A stretch of 7,132 bases of DNA from Limisphaerales bacterium. GTDB taxonomy: Bacteria > Verrucomicrobiota > Verrucomicrobiia > Limisphaerales > UBA11358. The notes under the pieces are model-generated. The model saw only the letters and a program-made list of their open reading frames with translations, was not told the origin of the DNA and made no database searches. Positions 1 to 6,998 of the stretch are shown here, piece by piece (within the stretch, counting starts at the first letter, position 1; each line of letters starts with the position of its first letter). The translations under genes and the position numbers were made by a program. The stretch spans positions 1-7,132 of the forward strand of contig PKZR01000321.1 in the NCBI GenBank assembly GCA_003133815.1, written 5' to 3'.

Positions 1-249
1 CTTTATTCAGCGTCTCCTTAGAGGGAAGTTTCATAATAAGCGAAGCCGAGATGCCGCGTCCTCGTCCGGCAGGACGGACCAAAGGTGGTAACTGGATTGA
101 ATATTGTCAAAAGTGATTGGTTTGGTTGTCCGCCAAAAGCATCCCCAGGCCTTATTTTCCAACTATTTAAGTTCAGCAGGCACCTCATTTTACCGATGGA
201 GATGTGTTGCCGTCTGTCAACCCACGTTGCGTCCGGCAGATATTGTCTA
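1..249. other. Intergenic leader upstream of the kinase operon
   Basis: No gene is supported here. The kinase frame stays open back to an ATG at 85, but the 55 residues this would add show no domain, and the receiver fold begins exactly at the ATG at 250. Another frame is open from the window edge to a stop at 114-116, with an internal ATG at 51; it could be the tail of an upstream gene but has no recognisable content. AT-rich stretches at 97-130 and 151-170 are the likeliest place for a promoter, but I could not pair a good -35 with a -10. The 10-mer CGTCCGGCAG occurs at 63-72 and again at 230-239. Confidence 0.6.
62..77. repeat. Short GC-rich inverted repeat (hairpin)
   Basis: CGTCC at 63-67 pairs with GGACG at 72-76 around a GGCA loop, and a T-G wobble pair at 62/77 extends it. 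No T-run follows on either strand, so it does not look like an intrinsic terminator. It may be a minor RNA structure in the leader, an operator-like site, or chance. Confidence 0.3.
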
Positions 250-3200
250 ATGAACACCATCCTGGTAGTTGACGATGAATTACCCTTCCGCAAGGCGGTG
301 GCCGCCACACTGCGGCGGGAGGGTTATGAAGTCTTTGAAGCCGGCGATGGGGTGGAAGGGCTGGCGTTGGCCACTGCCCAACTTCCATCCATTGTCTTGA
401 GCGATGTCAACATGAACGGGCGGAATGGCCTTGAATTGCTCAGGGAATTGCGCATCCGTCCCGAAACGTCGTCCATTCCGGTGATAATGATGACTGGGGA
501 ACCGCAGAAGACCTCCTCGCGTTTCAGCATGGAGCATGGTGCGGATGATTACTTGCAAAAGCCTTTTAAAATGGAGGCATTGCTGGCTGCAGTTCAAGCC
601 CGGTTGGAAAGGCGGACGAGCATCAGCCGGTCCATGGCGGCGCAACAGAAGGCGGAACGCCTGAGCGCGGCAGAAAAAATCCGATTGCAAACGTCGGCGC
701 TCGATGCGGCGGCCAACGGCATCGCCATCACGAAACCCAACGGGAAAATTCTCTGGGTCAACCATGCATTCACCAAGCTGACCGGCTACAGCGCCGAGGA
801 AGCTGTGGGACAGAACCCTCGCGTCCTGAAATCTGGCCAGCATCCTCCGGAATTTTACACCGATTTGTGGGTCACGATCAACGCCGGCAACATCTGGCAC
901 GGCGAACTCGTCAACCGGCGCAAGGACGGCAGTCATTATCACGAGGAGATGACGATCACACCGGTCAGTGACGAGCATGGGAAAATCCAGAATTTCATTG
1001 CCATCAAGCAGGACATCACCCAGCGCAAGCAGGCGGAGCAATCGCTGCGCGAGAGTGAGCAGCAGTTCCGCGCCATGTTCGAGCTGGCCTCCATCGGGGT
1101 GGGACAGGCCGATCCCCATACCGGGCAGTGGCTGCGCGTGAATCAAAAGATGTGCGCGATCACCGGCTACTCCGCCGACGAGTTGATAAAGATGCGTGTC
1201 CCGGAGATTACACATCCCGAAGACCGGCAAAGGGATTGGGATGCCTTCCAGCGGGTTGTCCGGGGCGAGGCACCGGATTACCGCCTGGAGAAACGCTACG
1301 TTCGCAAGGATGGCTCTCTGGTGTGGGTGAACGTGAACATGACCATCATGCGGGATGCCGCCGGCCAGCCGATCCGCACGATGGCCACAATTGAGGACAT
1401 CAACGAGCGCAAACAGGCGGAGTCCGATCTGCAGAACCAGCTCGCATTGCAGGAACATGTAGCCAAGATTTCCATGACGGTGCCCGGCGTGATTTACACA
1501 TTCCGGCTGCGGCCGGATGGCTCCAACTGCTTTCCGCATGCCAGTCCGGCCGTCGAGGAACACCTTGGATTTCCCGCGCAAGAACTGGCGAAGGATGGTT
1601 CCGCCATCTTTGCGAACATACATCCGGATGACCTCGGCCGGGTGCAGGCGAGCATCAGCGAGTCGGCCCGGACGCTAGCCATTTGGGGGGACGAATTCCG
1701 GTTCAATCATCAACGCAGGGGAGAAATATGGATTTCGGGACGCGCCGTGCCACAAAGGGAAACTGACGGCAGCATCCTCTGGCATGGGTTCACGATGGAA
1801 GTCACCGAGCGCAAGCGGGCGGAGGTGGCGCTGAGCGAGTCCGAGGAGCAGTATCACCAGCTCTTTGCCGTGGAAACCGATGCCATTTTCATGGTGGACC
1901 GGGAGACAAACCAAATCATCCAAGTCAATCCGGCGGCGGAAACCATGTATGGCTACAGTCACGATGAGTTTCTCCGGTTGAAAGCCACCGATGTCTCCGC
2001 CGAGCCGGAAAAAACCAGCCAGGTGATCGCATCCGATCAACAGCACATCCCGGTGCGGCTGCATCGGCGAAAAAACGGAGTGGTTTTTCCTGTTGAGATT
2101 TCCACCGGTGAATTTATGTCACGGAACCGCTGGATTCATGTGGCTGCCATGCGCGACATCACGGAACGCAAACGGACGGAAGTAGCGTTGCTGGAGTCGC
2201 AGCGTTTCCTGAAATCAACGCTCGACGCGCTTTCCTCACACATCGCCATTCTCGATGAGCACGGGACGATCATCGAAGTCAATGCAGCGTGGAATCGCTT
2301 TGCGCATGAGAACGGATTTGTCGGCAACTACGGGGTGGGCGACAACTATTTGCAGGTTTGCCGTTCGGCGGAAGGCTGTTGTTCCGAAGAAGCTTCGCCG
2401 GTGGCCATCGGCATTCGCAGTGTCATGGACGGGACGAGTGAGCAATACTATCTGGAGTATCCCTGCCACAGCCCACAAGAGCAGCGCTGGTTTATCGTGC
2501 GGGCCACCCGCTTTGGCGGCGGCGGACCGGTGCGGGTGGTGGTGGCCCATGAGAACATCACCGAGCGCATGGAGTCTGAAATGCAAATTGAGCGGCTTCA
2601 AAATGAACACGCCGTCGTTTTGAACTCTCTGGGAGAGGGCGTGCATTGGGTTGGCGTGGACGGACGAATTAAATTCGAAAATCCCGCCTCGGCAAAAATG
2701 CTGGGCTATGAGATCGACGAACTGATTGGTAAGCCGGCGCATGCCACCATGCACTATAAGCGTGCCGATGGAACCGACTACCCGGTCTGTGACTGTGGCA
2801 TTTACGCAACATTGCGCGATGGGATCTCTCGCCGGGTGGCCGATGAGGTCTTCTGGCGAAAAGATGGAACCAGCTTTCCCGTCGATTATATCTGCACTCC
2901 CGCTTACAAAAAGGACGGAAGTTCCGGCGGCTCCGTGGTGATATTCACCGACATCACCGAGCGCAAACGGACGGAAGAAAAGTTGTACCTCCAAAACTCG
3001 GCGCTGTCAGCCACCGCCAACGGCATCGCGATTACCGACCGCAACGGTCTGATCCTCTGGGTCAATCCAGCCTTCACCCGGCTCACGGGTTATGACATCA
3101 GTGAAGCTATTGGAAAGACTCATGCTCTTCTTAAATCGGGAGTTCACGACCGTTCCTTTTACAAACACATATGGGACACGATTACAAGCGGCAAGGGATG

Positions 3201-4623
3201 GCACGGCGAATTAGTCAATCGCCGCAAGGATGGCAGTTTGTATCATGAGGAAACAACCATCACACCGGTCAGCGACGAGCATGGGAATATCCAGAATTTC
3301 ATCGCCATCAAGCAAGACGTGTCTGGGCGCAAAAGAAACGAGCAACTGCTGGCACACGAGCGTGACCTGTTGCAGGCGTTGATGGACAACCTGCCGGATC
3401 ATATTTATTTCAAGGATGCCAGCAGCCGGTTCATCCGCGTCAACCGGGCGATGGCCCGGCACTTGGGACTGGCACAGGCAGAGGACGCCATTGGCAAAAG
3501 TGACGCGGATTTTTTTCCTGGTGGCCAAGCGCGACAAAAACTGATGGACGAGCAATTCCTGCTCACCACTGGCCAGCCCATACTCGGCCTGGTGGAAAAG
3601 TCAGACACTGCGAACGAAGCCAACTGGGTGTCTTCAACCAAGGTGCCAGTTTATGGGGCGGATGGCAAAGTCACCGGGCTGGTGGGCATTTCCCGCGACA
3701 TCACTGCTTACAAAGAAGCGGAACTGGAACGCCATCGGATGGAAGTTCAGTTGCGCCAGTCGCAAAAGCTCGAATCCGTCGGCCAGCTTGCCGCCGGCAT
3801 CGCGCACGAAATTAATACCCCGACACAATATGTCGGCGACAACACGCGCTTCGTCAAAGATTCCTTCGTCGCCATCATCAAGGTTTTGCACAGCCACGAA
3901 GAGCTGCTCACCGCCGCGAAGCAAAACGCCGTCACTCCGGAACTGCTGGCGCGCAACGAGGAGATACTGGCGGCCAGCGATCTGGAATATCTTTGCGAAC
4001 AAATTCCGTCGGCCCTCAAGGAAACACTGGAAGGAATCGAGCGTGTCAGCAAAATCGTCCGGGCCATGAAGGAGTTTTCGCATCCCGGTGGCAAGGATAA
4101 AACCCCCGCCGACCTGAACCGCGCCATTGAAAGCACGGTGACAGTCGCCCGCAATGAATGGAAATATGTCGCCGATTTGAAATTGGAGCTGGAGCCGGAC
4201 CTGCCGCCCGTTCCCTGTTTCATCGGCGGGTTCAACCAGTGCATCCTGAACCTTGTCGTCAATGCCGCTCATGCCATTGGCGATGTCGTCAAAAAAAATC
4301 CCGGCACGAAGGGCAACATCACCATCTGCACGCATCGTGATGGCGACCACGTTGAAGTGCGGGTTTCCGACACCGGCACGGGCATCGCCGAGGCGCACCG
4401 CAAGAATATCTTTGAGCCGTTTTTCACAACCAAGGATGTGGGCAAAGGAACGGGCCAAGGATTGACAATGATTTACGGGTGCATTGTCAACCGGCACGGA
4501 GGCACGGTGACTTTTGAAACCGAGGTTGGCAAAGGCACAACCTTCATCATCCGGTTGCCGTTAAAACCACAGACATTAATGGCAGCCAAGTCAGCGGCTC
4601 AACCGGAAGCACACGCCGCATGA
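250..4623 (+). CDS. Hybrid sensor histidine kinase: REC, eight PAS domains, DHp, HATPase
   Basis: This 1457-aa soluble kinase would autophosphorylate on a His and pass phosphate to receiver domains. REC (1-122) has D8/D9, phospho-acceptor D52, T82 and K104. Eight PAS domains follow at about 146-260, 270-390, 400-525, 532-645, 652-775, 785-908, 914-1030 and 1037-1160, most ending in a DITERK-type linker. DHp (1170-1280) carries H1186 in the motif AHEINTP; HATPase (1285-1437) has an N-box near N1338, DTGTG at 1374-1378, FEPFFTTK at 1388-1395 and GKGTGQGL at 1398-1405. No signal peptide or membrane segment is visible, so it is probably cytoplasmic. I chose the ATG at 250 because the REC fold starts there; ATGs at 85, 196 and 202 are in frame. 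No Shine-Dalgarno sequence precedes 250. The frame is intact. The kinase assignment is secure; the signal sensed is unknown. Confidence 0.95.
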   Translation: MNTILVVDDELPFRKAVAATLRREGYEVFEAGDGVEGLALATAQLPSIVLSDVNMNGRNGLELLRELRIRPETSSIPVIMMTGEPQKTSSRFSMEHGADDYLQKPFKMEALLAAVQARLERRTSISRSMAAQQKAERLSAAEKIRLQTSALDAAANGIAITKPNGKILWVNHAFTKLTGYSAEEAVGQNPRVLKSGQHPPEFYTDLWVTINAGNIWHGELVNRRKDGSHYHEEMTITPVSDEHGKIQNFIAIKQDITQRKQAEQSLRESEQQFRAMFELASIGVGQADPHTGQWLRVNQKMCAITGYSADELIKMRVPEITHPEDRQRDWDAFQRVVRGEAPDYRLEKRYVRKDGSLVWVNVNMTIMRDAAGQPIRTMATIEDINERKQAESDLQNQLALQEHVAKISMTVPGVIYTFRLRPDGSNCFPHASPAVEEHLGFPAQELAKDGSAIFANIHPDDLGRVQASISESARTLAIWGDEFRFNHQRRGEIWISGRAVPQRETDGSILWHGFTMEVTERKRAEVALSESEEQYHQLFAVETDAIFMVDRETNQIIQVNPAAETMYGYSHDEFLRLKATDVSAEPEKTSQVIASDQQHIPVRLHRRKNGVVFPVEISTGEFMSRNRWIHVAAMRDITERKRTEVALLESQRFLKSTLDALSSHIAILDEHGTIIEVNAAWNRFAHENGFVGNYGVGDNYLQVCRSAEGCCSEEASPVAIGIRSVMDGTSEQYYLEYPCHSPQEQRWFIVRATRFGGGGPVRVVVAHENITERMESEMQIERLQNEHAVVLNSLGEGVHWVGVDGRIKFENPASAKMLGYEIDELIGKPAHATMHYKRADGTDYPVCDCGIYATLRDGISRRVADEVFWRKDGTSFPVDYICTPAYKKDGSSGGSVVIFTDITERKRTEEKLYLQNSALSATANGIAITDRNGLILWVNPAFTRLTGYDISEAIGKTHALLKSGVHDRSFYKHIWDTITSGKGWHGELVNRRKDGSLYHEETTITPVSDEHGNIQNFIAIKQDVSGRKRNEQLLAHERDLLQALMDNLPDHIYFKDASSRFIRVNRAMARHLGLAQAEDAIGKSDADFFPGGQARQKLMDEQFLLTTGQPILGLVEKSDTANEANWVSSTKVPVYGADGKVTGLVGISRDITAYKEAELERHRMEVQLRQSQKLESVGQLAAGIAHEINTPTQYVGDNTRFVKDSFVAIIKVLHSHEELLTAAKQNAVTPELLARNEEILAASDLEYLCEQIPSALKETLEGIERVSKIVRAMKEFSHPGGKDKTPADLNRAIESTVTVARNEWKYVADLKLELEPDLPPVPCFIGGFNQCILNLVVNAAHAIGDVVKKNPGTKGNITICTHRDGDHVEVRVSDTGTGIAEAHRKNIFEPFFTTKDVGKGTGQGLTMIYGCIVNRHGGTVTFETEVGKGTTFIIRLPLKPQTLMAAKSAAQPEAHAA
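685..1014 (+). repeat. Intragenic repeat copy 1 (PAS1)
   Basis: Residues 146-255 of the kinase align without gaps to residues 914-1023. By hand count about 78 of 110 residues are identical. Identity is densest in the C-terminal half, from WHGELVNRRKDGS through TPVSDEHG to FIAIKQD. The DNA is also closely similar there, differing mostly at third codon positions. This indicates an internal domain duplication or a within-gene conversion event. Confidence 0.85.
2989..3318 (+). repeat. Intragenic repeat copy 2 (PAS7)
   Basis: This is the partner of the repeat at 685-1014, encoding kinase residues 914-1023. The N-terminal half has diverged most, notably in the segment after LTGY (residues 949-980). 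The core that follows the conserved Trp (W984, equivalent to W216 in copy 1) is nearly unchanged. The other six PAS domains are far less similar to either copy. Confidence 0.85.
4605..4623 (+). promoter_or_regulatory. ATGA start-stop overlap with weak Shine-Dalgarno
   Basis: The kinase stop TGA (4621-4623) overlaps the start ATG of the next gene (4620-4622) in an ATGA junction. A GGAAG at 4605-4609 lies 10 nt before this ATG and could serve as ribosome binding site. Such junctions usually mean translational coupling, which would keep kinase and response regulator in proportion. Confidence 0.75.
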
Positions 4624-5819
4624 AGACACTTTTATTTGTGGATGACGAGACGAAGGTGTTGCAGGGATTGCAACGCCAGTTGCGGCATATGCGCCTTGAG
4701 TGGAACATGCATTTCATAGATGGCGGGCAAAAAGCGCTCGATTTCATGGCCGCGCAGCCAGTGGACATTATCGTTTCTGACATGATGATGCCGGGGATGG
4801 ACGGATCTCAACTGCTGACCGAGGTCGTCAAACGTCATCCGCGCACGGTGCGCATCATTTTGTCCGGTCACGCAGAACGCGAATCCGTCCTTCGGCTCGT
4901 CGGTCCGGCTCATCAGTATCTATCGAAGCCATGCGATGCTGACGAACTGCGCAAGGCCATTGGCCGCGCGTTTGGGCTGCGGGACCTGCTGGGCAACGAA
5001 CGGCTCAAACAGCTGGCGACACGTGTCAAAAATCTGCCGACGTTGCCTGCACTGCAAAACAAGCTTACCGAGGAACTGAGGAAGGATTCGCCGTCCATGG
5101 AGCGCGTTGCCGAAATTATTTCGCGCGACATCGGCATGACGGCGAAAATTCTGCAGCTGGTGAATTCGGCGTTTTTCGGTCTTGCCCAGCCCATCAGCAA
5201 CCCGCTTGATGCAGTGATTTATCTGGGGTTGAACACCGTGCGCGCCCTGGCGTTGTCGGTGGGGATTTTTTCCCAATACGAGCAGAAGAATTGCAAATTG
5301 TTTTCGCTCGATGTGCTGGCCAGTCATTCCTGGACTACCGGCGTCATGTCCCGGTCCATAGCACAACAGGAACGCATGGAACTCAAGATTCTGGAGCAAT
5401 GTTTCCTGGCCGGGATGTTGCATGACGTCGGGCAGCTGGTTCTTGCCTTCGGCCTGCATGATGAATATTCGGAGGTTCTCGCAAAGGCGAAAGCGGAAAA
5501 CCTCCAAATATGGCAGGTGGAGCAGGAAGCTTTCGGTGCCTCGCACGCGGATGTGGGCGCCTATCTGCTTGCGCTTTGGGGGCTGCCCAATCCCATCATC
5601 GAAGCGGTCGCCATGCACCATCAACCTTCACGATGCGTCGCCCCGGAATTTTCGCCAACAATCGCGGTTCACGCCGCCGATGTTTTTGCGCATCAATGTT
5701 TCGCGGGGAATACCGAGGTGCCACCGCCGCAGCTCGACCTCGCATATTTGACGAGTCTTGGTTTTGCCGAACGGATTGAAACGTGGCAGGCAGGCTGCAA
5801 GGAAGAATTAAACAATTAA
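4620..5819 (+). CDS. REC-HDOD response regulator
   Basis: This 399-aa response regulator pairs an N-terminal receiver with a C-terminal HDOD domain, an HD-superfamily fold found in signalling proteins. REC (1-120) has D8/D9, phospho-acceptor D54, S82 and K103 in a SKPC motif. HDOD covers about 132-356, starting at the family-typical NLPTLPAL. It keeps H236, the pair H268-D269 in MLHDVGQLVL, H309 in SHADVGAYLL, H333-H334 and D354, which match the metal-ligand pattern of active HD domains. HDOD proteins are mostly regarded as non-enzymatic interaction modules, so activity is open. The gene is translationally coupled to the kinase, its likely phosphodonor. It has no DNA-binding domain. Similar REC-HDOD proteins are common in bacteria with many two-component systems; the cellular target here cannot be told from sequence. 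Confidence 0.92.
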   Translation: MKTLLFVDDETKVLQGLQRQLRHMRLEWNMHFIDGGQKALDFMAAQPVDIIVSDMMMPGMDGSQLLTEVVKRHPRTVRIILSGHAERESVLRLVGPAHQYLSKPCDADELRKAIGRAFGLRDLLGNERLKQLATRVKNLPTLPALQNKLTEELRKDSPSMERVAEIISRDIGMTAKILQLVNSAFFGLAQPISNPLDAVIYLGLNTVRALALSVGIFSQYEQKNCKLFSLDVLASHSWTTGVMSRSIAQQERMELKILEQCFLAGMLHDVGQLVLAFGLHDEYSEVLAKAKAENLQIWQVEQEAFGASHADVGAYLLALWGLPNPIIEAVAMHHQPSRCVAPEFSPTIAVHAADVFAHQCFAGNTEVPPPQLDLAYLTSLGFAERIETWQAGCKEELNN

Positions 5820-5831
5820 CTAGATAAAATT
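5820..5831 (+). promoter_or_regulatory. Twelve-nt AT-rich intergenic gap without Shine-Dalgarno
   Basis: Only 12 nt, rich in A and T, separate the HDOD gene from the next ATG, so both are probably on one transcript. The nearest purine-rich motif, AAGGAAG at 5799-5805, lies about 26 nt before the start, too far for a normal ribosome binding site. Translation may rely on an unstructured AT-rich start region or on coupling to the upstream stop. Confidence 0.5.
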
Positions 5832-6998
5832 ATGATTGAAAAAGTATTGTTCGTGGACGACGACCCTAATTTGCTGGCGTCGTGTGAACGGAATTTCCGG
5901 AACAAATTCCTGACCGAAACTGCCGATGGCGGCGCGGCTGCATTAGAAAAAATTGCCGCACACGGCCCGTTTGCCGTCGTTGTTTCCGACCGGCAGATGC
6001 CGCACATGGACGGCATCAGGTTTTTATCGATTGTAAAGGAGCGCGCCCCCGACACCGTCCGCCTGATGCTCACCGGCAATGCTGATTTGGAAGGCGCGAT
6101 CAAGGTGGTGAATGAAGGGAACATTTTCCGCTTTCTTACAAAACCTTGTCCGCTGGAAATTCTCGGCAAGGCGGTTGAGGACGCGCTCGCGCAATTCCGT
6201 CTTGTCACCGCTGAAAAAGAGCTGCTCAACAAAACCCTGAGCGGCAGCATCAAGCTGCTCACCGACATTCTCTCGATGATGGAGCCGCAATCGTTTGGCC
6301 GCGCGCAGGCGATGCGCGATCTGATCGGAATCATTACCAAGAAATTTAATGCCGAAAACGCCTGGGAAATTCCGCTTGCCGTCATGCTTGCGCCCATCGG
6401 CAATGTCACCATCCCGCCGGAACTGCTGCTGCGCGCCCGTGCCGGAGTGGCGTTGACTCACGCCGAGGAACAGCTCGTGGCGAAGTTGCCGGAGACGTCC
6501 GCACGTCTTCTTGCCAACATTCCGCGGTTGGAAGGAGTCGCACGCATCGTGCGCTATCAGCATAAAAACTATGATGGCACCGGCTTTCCCAAGGATGCGG
6601 TCAAGGGCGACGCACTGCCGCTGGGTTCGCGACTGTTGAAAATTCTGGCTGACCTTTCCCAGCTTGAATCCGAGAGCCATAACAGGTCGTCCGTGTTGAA
6701 TGAGATGCAGACGCGGCTGGGCTGGTATGACCCCGCAATGCTGGAGGCGGTCCGCGTATATTATGGTGTGGGCCTGGCGGCCCGCGATGCTGCGAGTTCC
6801 TGCATTTCCATTTCCGTGGCGGATCTGGCTCCGGGCATGGTTCTGCGCTCGAACATCGAAACCAAAGACGGCATTTTGATAATATGCGCCGGGAATCACC
6901 TCACCGAGATGACTCTTGAGAAAATTGCAAATTTTGCCGTCATTTCCGGCATCAAGGAACCGCTCTTTGTGGAGAGTCCGAAACATTCCAACGTGTAA
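5832..6998 (+). CDS. REC protein with degenerate HD-GYP-like domain
   Basis: This 388-aa response regulator has a complete receiver (1-122: D9/D10, phospho-acceptor D53, T81, K104 in TKPC) and a C-terminal region that aligns with HD-GYP cyclic-di-GMP phosphodiesterases. Landmarks are the helix with LAPIGNVTIP at 186-195 (normally LLHDIGK plus a following IP), YQHKNYDGTGFP at 242-253 (normally HHERYDGTGYP) and LADLS at 272-276. The HD pair is replaced by A187-P188, the HPxxG-type His by L219, the first His of HH by Q243, and GYP by GFP. H244, D248 and D274 remain. Phosphodiesterase activity is therefore unlikely. A roughly 60-residue tail (325-382) carries a DLAPGMVL motif. It is probably cotranscribed with the kinase. 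A regulatory role through binding is inferred, as for the degenerate HD-GYP regulator HnoD of Shewanella. Confidence 0.88.
   Translation: MIEKVLFVDDDPNLLASCERNFRNKFLTETADGGAAALEKIAAHGPFAVVVSDRQMPHMDGIRFLSIVKERAPDTVRLMLTGNADLEGAIKVVNEGNIFRFLTKPCPLEILGKAVEDALAQFRLVTAEKELLNKTLSGSIKLLTDILSMMEPQSFGRAQAMRDLIGIITKKFNAENAWEIPLAVMLAPIGNVTIPPELLLRARAGVALTHAEEQLVAKLPETSARLLANIPRLEGVARIVRYQHKNYDGTGFPKDAVKGDALPLGSRLLKILADLSQLESESHNRSSVLNEMQTRLGWYDPAMLEAVRVYYGVGLAARDAASSCISISVADLAPGMVLRSNIETKDGILIICAGNHLTEMTLEKIANFAVISGIKEPLFVESPKHSNV

Noticed and set aside
51..116. 21-codon plus-strand ORF in the leader, a possible leader peptide
   Set aside because: There is no ribosome binding site, no run of regulatory codons and no attenuator structure after it, and the frame is open back to the window edge, so it may only be a chance frame.
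85..249. N-terminal extension of the kinase from the ATG at 85 (or 196 or 202)
   Set aside because: The added residues have no domain or signal-peptide character and the receiver fold starts at the ATG at 250; no Shine-Dalgarno favours the earlier starts either.
814..840. Possible LOV photosensor motif in PAS1
   Set aside because: The photoactive Cys position is Pro190 and the flanking motif is only partly matched, so LOV adduct photochemistry is not supported.
280..1623. Long minus-strand open frame of 447 codons opposite the kinase start
   Set aside because: It lies wholly antisense to clear REC and PAS coding sequence, has no recognisable domain, and looks like a shadow of codon bias. 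The same holds for the minus-strand frames at 3634-4497 and 6024-7022.
1012..3723. Recurring DITERKR-like 27-nt segments between PAS domains as a DNA repeat array
   Set aside because: They are the usual PAS/PAC-linker signature at the protein level, spaced by whole domains; the DNA similarity follows from the conserved residues, and nothing suggests CRISPR or a mobile repeat.
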